From NCBI RefSeq assembly GCF_026342435.1, contig NZ_JAPEMT010000004.1:434001-498000 (forward strand): a stretch of DNA of 64,000 nucleotides. Direction: 5' to 3'. The translations under genes were made by a program, and so were the position numbers. Numbering within the stretch: position 1 is the stretch's first letter; every line of letters begins with the position of its first letter. Origin of the DNA: Streptomyces sp. NBC_00237. Its GTDB lineage: Bacteria; Actinomycetota; Actinomycetes; Streptomycetales; Streptomycetaceae. The notes under the pieces are model-generated. The model made no database searches. It was given only the letters and a program-made list of their open reading frames with translations, and had not been told where the DNA came from. Positions 51,377-59,698 of this stretch are shown here, piece by piece.

Positions 51377-51622
51377 GAATTCCTCCAGGGCAGATGCTCG
51401 CTGAGGCGGACCTCACGGGTGGCACCAGAATGGCATCACTGTGGTGTCACTGCAAGGATTCGTGGCGCGATGTTGTCTGGGAGTAGCTCCTTCGGGGCTG
51501 TTTCGGGGGCGATGTGATGAGGTGTGCCGAGGGTGTATACCCAGGTCAAAGCCATTGTCAGTGGCTGGTGTCATCATCGGAGCCATGAAGGAAGAAATGG
51601 CTCGGAGGTGTGTGATGAGTAG

Positions 51623-51847
51623 TCAGGAAGCGTCGGTCGTGCCGCCTCCGGGGCGGATCCGGAAGGCCGGAGAGTTCTTCGCCGGTTGTGCCGTGGTGTC
51701 GGTGCCGTCCTTCTTCATCGCTTTCGCCTCGCTCTTGAGGATGCGGGCGGCCTTGCCCGCGTTGCGGGCGAGTTCCGGCAGCTTCTTCGCGCCGAAGACG
51801 AGAACGACGACGATCAGGAGAATGGCGAGCTCGCTGATTCCGAACAT
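51623..51847 (-). CDS. tatA: Twin-arginine translocase subunit TatA/TatE
   Basis: 74 residues. Short N-terminal membrane helix ISELAILLIVVVLVFGAKKLPELARNAGKAARILKSEAKAM: the membrane segment, the FGxKKLPEL hinge and amphipathic helix are the TatA signature. TatA oligomers form the pore for folded proteins. tatC is not nearby, so this may be an extra TatA. It follows the terD gene in the same direction. Confidence 0.92.
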   Translation of the reverse strand: MFGISELAILLIVVVLVFGAKKLPELARNAGKAARILKSEAKAMKKDGTDTTAQPAKNSPAFRIRPGGGTTDAS

Positions 51848-51971
51848 CGGGGTCCGCTCCCTTGGTGTGTGGGTCTTACCGGTATGGGTGGTGGTGAGAG
51901 GGGCGGGCGTGTCCGGGGCGCGGACGGGTGCCGCGCCCCGGTGGAGCGCCGGGCGGGAGCCGGGGCTCGGG

Positions 51972-52547
51972 TCAGACGTTCACGCCGAAGTCGGAGGCGA
52001 TGCCCGCCAGTCCGCTCGCGTAACCCTGCCCGACCGCGCGGAACTTCCACTCCGCGCCGTTGCGGTACAGCTCGCCGAAGACCATCGCGGTCTCGGTCGC
52101 GGCGTCCTCACTCAGGTCGTAGCGGGCGATCTCCGCGCCGCCGGCCTGGTTGACCACACGGATGAAGGCACCGCGGACCTGGCCGAAGCTGTGGCCGCGG
52201 CTCTCGGCGTCGTGGATGGAGACGGGGAAGACGATGCGAGCCACCCCGGCGGGCACGGCGGCCAGGTTGACCTTGATCGATTCGTCGTCGCCCTCGCCCT
52301 CACCGGTGAGGTTGTCGCCGGTGTGCTCGACCGAACCGTCCGGGCTCTTCAGGTTGTTGAAGAAGACGAAGTGCTGGTCGGAGAGGACCTTGCCCGACTC
52401 GTCGACGAGCAGCGCGCTGGCGTCGAGGTCGTAGTCGGCGCCGGTGGTCGTCCGTACGTCCCAGCCCAGGCCCACCAGTACGGCCGTCAGGCCGGGGGCC
52501 TCCTTGCTCAGCGAGACATTGCCGCCCTTGGCGAGGCTCACGCCCAT
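51972..52547 (-). CDS. terD: TerD-family tellurium-resistance/stress protein
   Basis: 191 residues. The full TerD pattern is present: MGVSLAKGGNVSLSKEAPGLTAVLVGLGWD, the acidic Ca-binding loop DYDLDASALLVDESGKV, FFNNLKSPDGSVEHTGDNLTGEGEGDDE and C-terminal GELYRNGAEWKFRAVGQGY. Streptomycetes have several paralogues that bind calcium and act in stress, development or tellurite resistance. The palindrome at 52592 lies 45 bases upstream of its start. Confidence 0.95.
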   Translation of the reverse strand: MGVSLAKGGNVSLSKEAPGLTAVLVGLGWDVRTTTGADYDLDASALLVDESGKVLSDQHFVFFNNLKSPDGSVEHTGDNLTGEGEGDDESIKVNLAAVPAGVARIVFPVSIHDAESRGHSFGQVRGAFIRVVNQAGGAEIARYDLSEDAATETAMVFGELYRNGAEWKFRAVGQGYASGLAGIASDFGVNV

Positions 52548-52591
52548 GTCGTTTCCCTTCCCGAGTGCCAGAATTCGAATGCGGAAGTGAA

Positions 52592-52607
52592 TCTACAGCA
52601 CTGTAGA
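52592..52607. promoter_or_regulatory. Candidate BlaI operator between terD and blaI-like genes
   Basis: TCTACAGCACTGTAGA, arms TCTACAG/CTGTAGA around CA. It contains the TACA...TGTA core bound by BlaI/MecI/CopY proteins. It is in the 211-base divergent gap, near the terD promoter side. Confidence 0.65.
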
Positions 52608-52642
52608 AGTTTCGTGGCTGAGTGTTCCGAGCACCTGAGCGC

Positions 52643-52687
52643 CTGGTGCCCGAGTGCGTCGTGCCCGAGTGCCTCGTGCCTGAGTAC
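52643..52687. repeat. Three 15-base direct repeats in the terD-blaI gap
   Basis: Units CTGGTGCCCGAGTGC, GTCGTGCCCGAGTGC and CTCGTGCCTGAGTAC follow one another, with a degenerate fourth before them. They lie between the palindrome and the blaI-like start; role unknown. Confidence 0.85.
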
Positions 52688-52758
52688 GATGCTCCGACGT
52701 CAGCGCGGCGGTCAGCCGGGCGGCAGATGGCGGGAAAGCGAACGAAGGGGATGCGGGA

Positions 52759-53256
52759 ATGACGGACGGGACGGAGAGCGCGGATCCGGGCGGCCGCCCA
52801 CGGGCGCGCGACCGCAGGCGCGGGCAGGGCGAGTTGGAGAGCCACGTGCTCTCCGTACTCGGTGCCGCGCCCGGCCCGGTGACGGCGGCCTGGGTGCAGG
52901 AGCGGCTCGGTGGCGGACTCGCGTACACCACCGTCATCACCATCCTCACCAGGCTGTACGCCAAGGGCGCGGTGACCCGCACCCGTTCCGGGCGGTCCTT
53001 CGAGTGGACGCCGGTGGCCGACGGGGCCGGGCTGGTCGCGCTGCGCATGCGCAAGCTGCTCGACCGGGAGGACGACCGCGACGCCGTGCTCTCCAGCTTC
53101 GTATCGGCACTCTCCGCGGACGACGAACGGCTCCTGCGGGCCCTGTTGCACGAGTCCGGAGCACACGAGTCCGGAGCGCCCCAGGACGGAACGCCCGAGG
53201 GCGGCGCGCCCGAAGACGGCGCGGGCCGATCGCCGGGCCGGGGTCCGGAGCGCTGA
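52759..53256 (+). CDS. BlaI/MecI/CopY-family transcriptional repressor
   Basis: 165 residues from ATG 52759. Winged helix: GELESHVLSVLGAAPGPVTAAWVQERLGGGLAYTTVITILTRLYAKGAVTRTRSGRSFEWTPV (about residues 20-82), a textbook BlaI pattern, then a dimer region and a repetitive Ser/Gly/Glu C-terminal tail with HESGAHESGAP. It is paired with an M56 protease-like gene 3 bases downstream. In Staphylococcus and Mycobacterium the M56 sensor leads to BlaI cleavage and derepression of beta-lactamase or stress genes. Confidence 0.92.
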   Translation: MTDGTESADPGGRPRARDRRRGQGELESHVLSVLGAAPGPVTAAWVQERLGGGLAYTTVITILTRLYAKGAVTRTRSGRSFEWTPVADGAGLVALRMRKLLDREDDRDAVLSSFVSALSADDERLLRALLHESGAHESGAPQDGTPEGGAPEDGAGRSPGRGPER

Positions 53257-53259
53257 GCC

Positions 53260-54216
53260 ATGGGCGTCTTCGTCTACCTGCCGCTGATCCTGCCGCTCAC
53301 CGCACTGCCCGTCGCCCGCCTCGCCGAACAGCACCTCCACCCGCGTACCGCAGCGCGCCTGCTGACCGGCGTCGCCGCGATCCTCGCCACGTGCAGCACC
53401 GTATGCCTGGGGCTCCTCGTGGTCGTCGGCACCGCGCAACTGCCTGGCAATCCGCTGCCCGACAGCTGGTCCGACCCCGAGGTGCGCGCAGCCGTCCCGT
53501 ACGACGAGATCGCGGGCAAAGTGTCCATCGGTGCGCTCGCACTCGTCCTGCTGACCTGCGCGTACACCGTCCACCGGCAGCGCCGCTACCGGGCTCGCGC
53601 GCACCGTGCGCTGGCCGGGCTCGGTACCGCGTCCGAGGTCGCCGTACTGCCGGACGACGAGCCGTACGCGTACGCACTGCCCGGTGCGCCCGGACGCGTC
53701 CTCGTCTCCACCGGAATGCTCGCCGCCCTCTCCGACTCCGAACGCCATGCGCTGCTCGCCCACGAACGGGCCCACCTCGCCGGGCGGCACCACCGCCTCC
53801 TGCTCGCTGTCCGGCTGGCGGGCTGCGCCAACCCCCTGCTGCGTCCGCTGCATCGGGTCGTCGGCTACTGCACCGAGCGGTGGGCCGACGAAGAGGCCGC
53901 CCGCGTGACGGGAGACCGCCGTACGACCGCGCGCGCGGTCGGCAAGGCGGCGCTGGTCTCCCGTATGGCCAGGGGGCGCGGTGCGCGGGGTGCCGCCTTC
54001 CCCGGTCTGGCCGCCTTCGCGGAACCGGGGCCGGTGCCACGCCGGGTCGCGGCGCTGCTCGGCCCGCTCCCGCCCGCCAACGGCTGGCCGCCTGCCCTGA
54101 CGTCGGTCGGCCTGGCCGCCCTGGTCGCCGCTGCCGGGACGGCCGCCTCCACTCTTTCCGCGCTGAATGCGACCGTCGGCCTCTACGTCGTACTGGAGGC
54201 GGCGACGTCCGGCTGA
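53260..54216 (+). CDS. M56-family membrane metallopeptidase (BlaR1-like)
   Basis: 318 residues, about four membrane segments (start VYLPLILPLTALPV, about residues 30-55, 90-110, and C-terminal VGLAALVAAAGTAASTL). The zinc motif is HALLAHERAHLAGRHH (HExxH as HERAH, about residue 170), followed by ERWADEEAARVTG, the third ligand region. No beta-lactam-binding domain is attached, as in the streptomycete and mycobacterial forms. Likely the protease that inactivates the adjacent BlaI. Confidence 0.92.
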   Translation: MGVFVYLPLILPLTALPVARLAEQHLHPRTAARLLTGVAAILATCSTVCLGLLVVVGTAQLPGNPLPDSWSDPEVRAAVPYDEIAGKVSIGALALVLLTCAYTVHRQRRYRARAHRALAGLGTASEVAVLPDDEPYAYALPGAPGRVLVSTGMLAALSDSERHALLAHERAHLAGRHHRLLLAVRLAGCANPLLRPLHRVVGYCTERWADEEAARVTGDRRTTARAVGKAALVSRMARGRGARGAAFPGLAAFAEPGPVPRRVAALLGPLPPANGWPPALTSVGLAALVAAAGTAASTLSALNATVGLYVVLEAATSG

Positions 54217-54263
54217 CCGAGCCGTTGGCCAGCGGCGGGGGAGGGGCGGAACCGGTCCGACGG

Positions 54264-55070
54264 TCAGCGGCGGGGCTTGCCGCGCTTGGGGGTGTTCCGG
54301 CTGTTCTTCGCGACGGCCCTGCCGCCGCCGGGCTTCGGCTTGGCGGAGCCCCCGCCCTTGGCCGCCGGTTTGCGGGGCGACTGTTTCGGCTTCTCCGTCC
54401 GCTTCTGCTTCTTGGCGTCGGCGGCGTTCTTGGGGAGGGCAGGGCCTCGGGTGCTGTTGACCGTTCGGCCTCGTACGATCCCGATGAAGTGCTCGACCAG
54501 CTCGGTCGGCTCGCCGGACTCCGTGTGGGGCCAGGACAGGGCGACCCGGGACTCCGGGGTGCCCGTGACCGTCCGGTAGGTCAGGTCCTTGCGGTGGTGG
54601 AGACGGGCCAGGGACTGGGGGACGATCAGGACGCCGACACCTGCCGCCACCAGCTCGATCGCGTCGGCGGTGGTGGCCGGGCGCTCCTTGGCGGGCACGC
54701 CCGGGAGCTGCTCCCAGACCAAGGTGTCGTCCAGCGGGTGCAGGACCAGCTCCTCGGCCAGGTCGTCCGCCGTGATCTCCTCCACCGCCGCGATCACGTG
54801 GTCCTTGGGGATCACGACGACCGTGGTCTCGGTGTACAGGGGGATCGCGGCCAGATCCGTACGGTCGACGGGCAGGCGTACGAAACCGGCGTCGGCGCCG
54901 CCCTCGCGCAGTACGTCGAACACCTCGGCCGGGCTCGCCGCGACCAGGGTCAGCGGGACGTCGGCCAGCCGCTCTTTCCAGATCCGCACCCACTTGGTCG
55001 GGGTCACGCCCGGGACGTACGCGAGCCGGAACGAAGGGGAGGTGGGGGAGGGTGCTTCCGAGCCTGTCAC
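54264..55070 (-). CDS. LysR-type substrate-binding domain protein without HTH, basic tail
   Basis: 268 residues from GTG 55070. It begins directly with the effector-binding fold (FRLAYVPGVTPTKWVRIWKERLADVPLTLVAASPAEVFDVLREGGADAGFVRLP); no DNA-binding helix-turn-helix precedes it in frame. After about residue 205 comes a Lys/Arg/Pro-rich tail of about 60 residues (KKQKRTEKPKQSPRKPAAK and more) that could bind nucleic acid unspecifically. It is divergent from the DUF5997 gene, an arrangement I believe is common in streptomycetes. It may sense a ligand and act through partners. Confidence 0.82.
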   Translation of the reverse strand: MTGSEAPSPTSPSFRLAYVPGVTPTKWVRIWKERLADVPLTLVAASPAEVFDVLREGGADAGFVRLPVDRTDLAAIPLYTETTVVVIPKDHVIAAVEEITADDLAEELVLHPLDDTLVWEQLPGVPAKERPATTADAIELVAAGVGVLIVPQSLARLHHRKDLTYRTVTGTPESRVALSWPHTESGEPTELVEHFIGIVRGRTVNSTRGPALPKNAADAKKQKRTEKPKQSPRKPAAKGGGSAKPKPGGGRAVAKNSRNTPKRGKPRR

Positions 55071-55170
55071 GCGGGTCAGGTTACCGGCAGCGGCCGCAGG
55101 GTGCGGTCGGCGGTGGGGCGGGTGAGCGGCGTGGTCAGCGGTAGCGCACATGCTCGATACCCTGGACACC

Positions 55171-55554
55171 ATGACGTCGCACCAGAACACCCAGACCATG
55201 AAGCCCGCCACCGCGGCGAAGAAGTTGGGTGTGTACCTCGAAGCCACCCCCGCGGAATTCCAGGAAGGCGTGGTTTCGCGCGCCGAGCTGACCGCGCTCC
55301 AGGCCGAGCCGCCCCAGTGGCTCCAGGACCTGCGCGCCAACGGCCCGCACCCCCGTCCCGTCGTCGCGAACAAGCTCGGCGTCTCCATCTCCGGCCTCGC
55401 CCGCGGCGGTGTCACCGAGGCGCTCACCAGCGAGCAGATCGACGCCCTGAAGGACGAGAACCCGGAGTGGCTCCAGAAGGAGCGCGCCACGCAGGCCGAG
55501 GTCCGCAAGGAGACCGTGCGGATCAAGGAGCAGAAGGCCGAGAAGGCGAAGTAG
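55171..55554 (+). CDS. DUF5997 family protein
   Basis: 127 residues from ATG 55171 (ATG 55150 is an alternative). Conserved opening MKPATAAKKLGVYLEATPAEFQEG, then LTALQAEPPQWLQDLRANGPHPRPVVANKLGVSISGLARGGVTEALTSEQI and a Lys/Glu-rich end. The repeated AAKKLGVYL / ANKLGVSISGLAR segments look helix-turn-helix-like. Function unknown; divergent from the LysR-effector-like gene. Confidence 0.87.
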   Translation: MTSHQNTQTMKPATAAKKLGVYLEATPAEFQEGVVSRAELTALQAEPPQWLQDLRANGPHPRPVVANKLGVSISGLARGGVTEALTSEQIDALKDENPEWLQKERATQAEVRKETVRIKEQKAEKAK

Positions 55555-55618
55555 GGACTCTTGAGGGCCCTGTCGCGGGGCCTTCTCGGGCTGCTGTGGG
55601 GCCCCTCCCGGGCCCCGC

Positions 55619-56078
55619 TCAGAGGCGGACGATCACCAGGGCGATGTCGTCCGTACCGCCGTCGCTCAGGCCCAGATCGGTCAGTACGGCGTCCGCGAGG
55701 CGGCCCGGGGGCAGGTGCGGGTGGGTCGGTCGGCGACCGTCAGGGCAGCGGACGTGGCGAGAGCGCCGTCCACCGTACGGGAGTGCTCGGCCAGCACCTC
55801 CAGCGCTTGCGCCGGGCCCTCGGCCGCGCGGACGGCCGCGCTCAGCGCGCTGCGCAGCTGGCCCATTGACCCCTGGCGTGTGCGAGACGCAGTTCCTCGT
55901 TCAGGCGCTGGAGTTCGCGGGCGCGGCTGGAGAGCTCGGCCCGCATGTCCCGGTAGTCGATCCAGTCGGCGGCCTCGAACCCATTGCCGACTTCCGGCCC
56001 CACGGGATCGCCGGGCCGTGGCTCCGCGCGGTGATTCGTACCTGGTTCCACGGCATCGTGCCTTCGTACGCGGTTCAC
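55619..56078 (-). pseudogene. SpoIIE/RsbU-type PP2C phosphatase remnant
   Basis: The minus strand holds three pieces in different frames. Near 55960-55880: WIDYRDMRAELSSRARELQRLNEELRLAHARG. Near 55870-55730: GSMGQLRSALSAAVRAAEGPAQALEVLAEHSRTVDGALATSAAL. At 55690-55619: ADAVLTDLGLSDGGTDDIALVIVRL and a stop. The last is the typical C-terminus of the phosphatase domain, the middle piece its internal helix. The catalytic core between them is lost and frames do not join, so the gene is dead. About 340 bases to 56422 upstream show no other gene. Confidence 0.75.
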
Positions 56079-56422
56079 CGGTGGGATCCCACACCGTATC
56101 GACTGGGCCGGGGCACATGTCGGCGTATCGGAGGATCGGGGCGGGCGTGAAGGAGTGCGCCACCCGAGTGCGGAGCGGGGCGAAGCGACATGGTCCGTGG
56201 CGTCGGCGGGGCGTACGGCACCGGTGCTTCCGGAGGCGTGCAGCCGGTGTGAGGGCCAGTGAGGCGTTCACCTGGGGTGACGTCGCGTGGGGCGGCGCTT
56301 GTAGGAGTCTACGAAGAGGGGGGCTCAGCCTGCCGGGTTTTCATGTCTTTTACCCCTCGCTGCCACCCCCTGGTTGCCTGTGTACTCCCTCACACAAGGT
56401 GAACGAAGCAGAGGGAGTCATT

Positions 56423-56926
56423 GTGACCGCGTACGCCGAAGAGAAGAGCGTCCAGGAGCTTGAGCGCACCTGGATGGACGAGGCGATCCGGATCGCCACC
56501 ACCAGCGTGGCGAACGGTGGCGGTCCGTTCGGCGCGCTCGTCGCCAAGGGCAGCAGGATCGTGGCGCTCGGCAACAACCAGGTCACCGCGAACCTGGACC
56601 CCACCGCGCACGCCGAGGTGAGCGCCATGCGCGCCGCCTGCAAGGAGTTGGACACCTTCTCGCTGGAGGGCTGTGTCCTGGTCACCTCGTGCGAGCCGTG
56701 CCCGATGTGTCTGTCCTCCGCGCTGTGGGCGCGCGTCGACCGCATCGTCTTCGCGGCGGACCGGGACGACGCGGCCGTGGCGGGCTTCGACGACCGCAAG
56801 TTCTACGACCTGTTCGAGAAGCGGCCCCAGGAGCTGTGGCCCGCGACGATCGAGCGGCTGGACGTGGCGAACCGGAACGAGCCGTTCGAGGCGTGGCTGG
56901 CGAAGTCCGACCGTATCGACTACTGA
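56423..56926 (+). CDS. Nucleoside/guanine deaminase (CMP/dCMP-type zinc deaminase)
   Basis: 167 residues from GTG 56423, with GAGGGAG eight bases upstream. Zinc site: HAEVSAMR (HAE) and SCEPCPMCLSSALWARVDRIVFA (PCxxC). GNNQVTANLDPTAHAEV and the C-terminal FEAWLAKSDRIDY match the guanine deaminase/tRNA-adenosine-deaminase-like group of small soluble enzymes. Purine salvage or catabolism by hydrolytic deamination is the likely role; the exact substrate is uncertain. Confidence 0.9.
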   Translation: MTAYAEEKSVQELERTWMDEAIRIATTSVANGGGPFGALVAKGSRIVALGNNQVTANLDPTAHAEVSAMRAACKELDTFSLEGCVLVTSCEPCPMCLSSALWARVDRIVFAADRDDAAVAGFDDRKFYDLFEKRPQELWPATIERLDVANRNEPFEAWLAKSDRIDY

Positions 56927-56960
56927 GGGCCGACTGCTGATCCCCGGCCGGGACGGCGAG

Positions 56961-56990
56961 GTGGGTACGGGCGTGAACTCCCGTACCCAC
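56961..56990. terminator. Hairpin between convergent genes
   Basis: GTGGGTACGGG (56961-56971) and CCCGTACCCAC (56980-56990), perfect 11-base arms around 8 bases, between the deaminase and serine hydrolase stops. Confidence 0.82.
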
Positions 56991-57010
56991 AACCCCCGTG
57001 GCGGGTCCGG

Positions 57011-58264
57011 CTACTTCGCGCAGAACGCCGTGTCCAGCAGCTTCTGCGCGTTCACCGGTCCTTCCACCGTCGGCGCCATGTTCGCCGTGAGCGCCAGTGC
57101 CGCCGCGCGGCCGTCGTCCGTGACGCCGGTACGGGTCGCGTGGCCCGGGATGTCGCCGCCGTGGCCCCACATCGCGCCGCCGCAGCTCAGCGGCGTACGC
57201 AGCACTCCGAGTCCGTAGCGGGCTCCCTTGCCGCCCCACTCGTCGGGCACGGCGACCGTCGTACGCATCTGCTTGACCTGTGCGGGCTTCAGGAGCGTGC
57301 CGTCGAACAGCGCCTTGAAGAAGCGGTTCAGGTCGCTGGGGGTGGAGACGATCTGGCCCGCTGCCCAGCCCCACGAGGGGTCTATCTCGGTGAAGTCCAC
57401 CAGCGGCGCCCCGGGCTTCGATGCGTGGTACGCCTTGGGGTGCTTGCCTCGGATGCGCTCCTCGCCGACCCCCGGGAAGTACGTCTTCCGCAGTCCCGCG
57501 CGGTCGATGATGCGGTGCTTGATCTGCTCGTCCAGCGGGCGCTTGGTGACCTTCTCGATCAGCAGTCCGGCGAGCGTGTAATTGGTGTTGCTGTACGACC
57601 ACTTGGCCCCCGGCTCGAACAGCGCCTTGTGCTCCAGGGCGATGTCGAGGAGGGTGCGGGGCTGGAAGTAGGTGTGCCGGTCCTTGCCCAGGATGTCGTT
57701 GAGGATGTAGTCGGTGTAGTTGGGCAGGCCGCTGGTGTGGTTGAGGAGCTGACGGATCGTGATCTTCCGGCCGTCGATGTTCTCGCCGCGCACCAGGTTC
57801 GGCAGATAGTCCTCGATGTGGGCGTCGAGGTCGACCTTGCCCTCGCCGACGAGTTGCAGGACGACGGCGGCCGTGAACGTCTTGGTGTTGCTGCCCGCTC
57901 TCACCTGCCCGTCGACGGGGGCGGGGGCTCCGGTCTTCAGGTCGCCTGTGCCCACGGCGTAGTTGTGGGCACGGCCGTCGCGGTCGACGGTGGCGGCGAG
58001 AGCGGCCGGGTACTTGTCCTTCTGGACGAGATCGCGCAGGCCCTGGCGGAAGGCGGCGTCCTTCTGGCTGGACGTGGATGAGAACGAGGCTGCGGACGAG
58101 GCCGGGGGAGCGGGCTGGGCCGGGGCCGCGGACGCGGGCAGGATGCTGCCCACGGCGAGCGCTGCGGCGAGTGCGGCCACGGCGGTGATTCCCCGGCGGC
58201 GGCCGGACGCGGAGAGGGTGCGTGCGGGGCGCTCGGGAGTGCGTACGGAAGAACGGTCGGTCAC
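57011..58264 (-). CDS. Secreted serine hydrolase, class C beta-lactamase/DD-carboxypeptidase type
   Basis: 417 residues from GTG 58264, chosen because AGGAGGCCCCC precedes it. Arg-rich start and hydrophobic core ITAVAALAAALAVGSILPASAAPA form a signal peptide. Catalytic motifs: SxxK in RAGSNTKTFTAAVVLQL, YxN in WSYSNTNYTLAG, and HGG in MWGHGGDIPGHA, as in beta-lactamase/transpeptidase-like esterases and the Streptomyces R61 DD-peptidase. Extracellular; cleaves peptidoglycan peptides or esters. Stands alone between convergent and same-strand genes. Confidence 0.93.
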   Translation of the reverse strand: MTDRSSVRTPERPARTLSASGRRRGITAVAALAAALAVGSILPASAAPAQPAPPASSAASFSSTSSQKDAAFRQGLRDLVQKDKYPAALAATVDRDGRAHNYAVGTGDLKTGAPAPVDGQVRAGSNTKTFTAAVVLQLVGEGKVDLDAHIEDYLPNLVRGENIDGRKITIRQLLNHTSGLPNYTDYILNDILGKDRHTYFQPRTLLDIALEHKALFEPGAKWSYSNTNYTLAGLLIEKVTKRPLDEQIKHRIIDRAGLRKTYFPGVGEERIRGKHPKAYHASKPGAPLVDFTEIDPSWGWAAGQIVSTPSDLNRFFKALFDGTLLKPAQVKQMRTTVAVPDEWGGKGARYGLGVLRTPLSCGGAMWGHGGDIPGHATRTGVTDDGRAAALALTANMAPTVEGPVNAQKLLDTAFCAK

Positions 58265-58459
58265 GGGGGCCTCCTGGGGCGGAGTGGAACGGGCGCCGCC
58301 CGCAGGGGGCGGCTGGACTCCTCCAGGTTCTCCGTTCAAGATCCACAAGCCCATACGGGCAGCAGGTGCATTCCGCTGGGGGTAGCACCACCCAAGTGGG
58401 GACCCAGGTGCACCCTCTGCCTGGTACCCGTGGGGCACAGGCGCATCCTCCGGACGGTG

Positions 58460-59050
58460 CTAGTACGGCCCGCCCCGGAAGAACACGTGCCTCTGTTTCC
58501 GGGGCCGTTCACCCTGTACGTACGCCGCGTCCGACCTCTCCCGCGGGGCCGACCTGTCCGCGAGCTCGCGCAGCCGCTCCAGGCCCGCCAGCACGTCGGG
58601 CCGGTTCTCGGCGCGCTTCATCCAGGCGGGGAGCCGCGGGATCAGGGCCTGGAGCGAAGTCACCGCGCCGTGCTCGCGCAGCCGTGCGCCCACGTACGCG
58701 GACAGCAGCGCCACGTGCTCCTCGTCGTACGCCCACAGCACCCGCCCGGCGCACCGCGTCTGCAGCCACAAAGGCCGCCCGAAGTACGGGTCCTCGGTGC
58801 CGCCCATGTCCACGCCGACCAGCGCCCGTCCGTCCATCGGGGCCGTCCACTCGGCCGTCGCCCCGCATCCGGTGCAGGCCAGCCGACGGGGCATGAACAG
58901 CAGGTCCGTGCAGTACTTCCGGTCCGGCAGGCCGGGACGCGGCACCACCACCGCCCGGCCGCCGCACCCCGGACACACCACGTACATCCGCGCCGAGAGC
59001 TCCGCGAGCCACCAGCCGCGGTCCCGGTGCCGACTCACGTCACCGCCCAT
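58460..59050 (-). CDS. Hypothetical protein with two zinc-ribbon Cys pairs
   Basis: 196 residues. Cys pairs VCPGCGGRAVVV and LACTGCGATAEW, about 35 residues apart, form a zinc ribbon with the intervening hydrophobic strands; the remainder (YFGRPLWLQTRCAGRVLWAYDEEHVALLSAYVGARLREHG) is soluble and helical. Not a recognised enzyme; similar proteins are annotated hypothetical in streptomycetes. The next gene follows at 32 bases but reads on the same strand. Confidence 0.78.
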   Translation of the reverse strand: MGGDVSRHRDRGWWLAELSARMYVVCPGCGGRAVVVPRPGLPDRKYCTDLLFMPRRLACTGCGATAEWTAPMDGRALVGVDMGGTEDPYFGRPLWLQTRCAGRVLWAYDEEHVALLSAYVGARLREHGAVTSLQALIPRLPAWMKRAENRPDVLAGLERLRELADRSAPRERSDAAYVQGERPRKQRHVFFRGGPY

Positions 59051-59082
59051 CCCACAACACCCCCCGCGTCACACCCTCAACG

Positions 59083-59586
59083 TCACACCACCCACACGCC
59101 CTCGCGCATCAGATGCCTCCCGGGCTGCTCGTGCTGCTCGTGCCACGCCTGCACCGCCCGGGGCACCACACGGTAGTACGCATACGGCTTGGCCGACCCT
59201 GCTGATGTACGGGGGTCCCAGCCCCAGCGCGCGGCGAAGGCGTCCGCCGCGTCGACCGGCACCGCCTCCGCGCTGAAGCTCTCCACCGTCCCGTCGATCA
59301 GCACGACGTCCCGGGTGTGCCCGAACGCCAGCCGGGTGCGGCCGAGCCGTTCCAGGTTTCGGCCGGTCGGGTTGCTCGTACGGGTCGCGAGCCAGAGGGC
59401 CTCCCCGTCCCACCGGAACCACAGCGGGACCAGGCACGGGACGCCGTCCTCGTCCGCCGTGGCGACCCAGATGTCCGACTCCTGTTCCAGGCGGGCCAGT
59501 ACGTCCTTCTTGCGCTGCTCGGAGGTGCGGGGCGCGGGCTGTCCCGCAGCGGGCTGTTCCGTGGCGGGCTGCTGGTCGATCTTCAT
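59083..59586 (-). CDS. Pyridoxamine 5'-phosphate oxidase-fold protein
   Basis: 167 residues from ATG 59586 (longer frames upstream look random). Split-barrel flavin-binding pattern: LARLEQESDIWVATADEDGVPCLVPLWFRWDGEALWLATRTSNPTGRNLERLGRTRLAFGHTRDVVLIDGTVE. The C-terminal part ends YYRVVPRAVQAWHE. The family includes FMN- and F420-dependent reductases; the cofactor is not certain from sequence. The N-terminal 20 residues are Gln/Pro/Ala-rich. Divergent from the kinase gene. Confidence 0.87.
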   Translation of the reverse strand: MKIDQQPATEQPAAGQPAPRTSEQRKKDVLARLEQESDIWVATADEDGVPCLVPLWFRWDGEALWLATRTSNPTGRNLERLGRTRLAFGHTRDVVLIDGTVESFSAEAVPVDAADAFAARWGWDPRTSAGSAKPYAYYRVVPRAVQAWHEQHEQPGRHLMREGVWVV

Positions 59587-59698
59587 ACGGAGGACGCTAG
59601 TCGGGGACGGAAGTGACCGCCTCGTCCGCCCCTGGCTCCACCTGGCCCGCACTCCCCCTGGCATCCTTGCCTGAGGCATCGAGGGGGAGGCGGAACGG

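Noticed and set aside
51422..51455. Operator upstream of the P450 gene (TGGCATCACTGTGGTGTC)
   Set aside because: The symmetry is imperfect and no regulator gene is adjacent; mentioned only within the P450 entry.
51441..56150. A 1569-codon open frame on the plus strand and similar very long frames (14923-18084, 7166-9580, 1896-3704 minus)
   Set aside because: They lie antisense or out of frame to genes with clear motifs and have the Arg/Gly/Pro/Ala-rich look of GC-driven open frames without domains.
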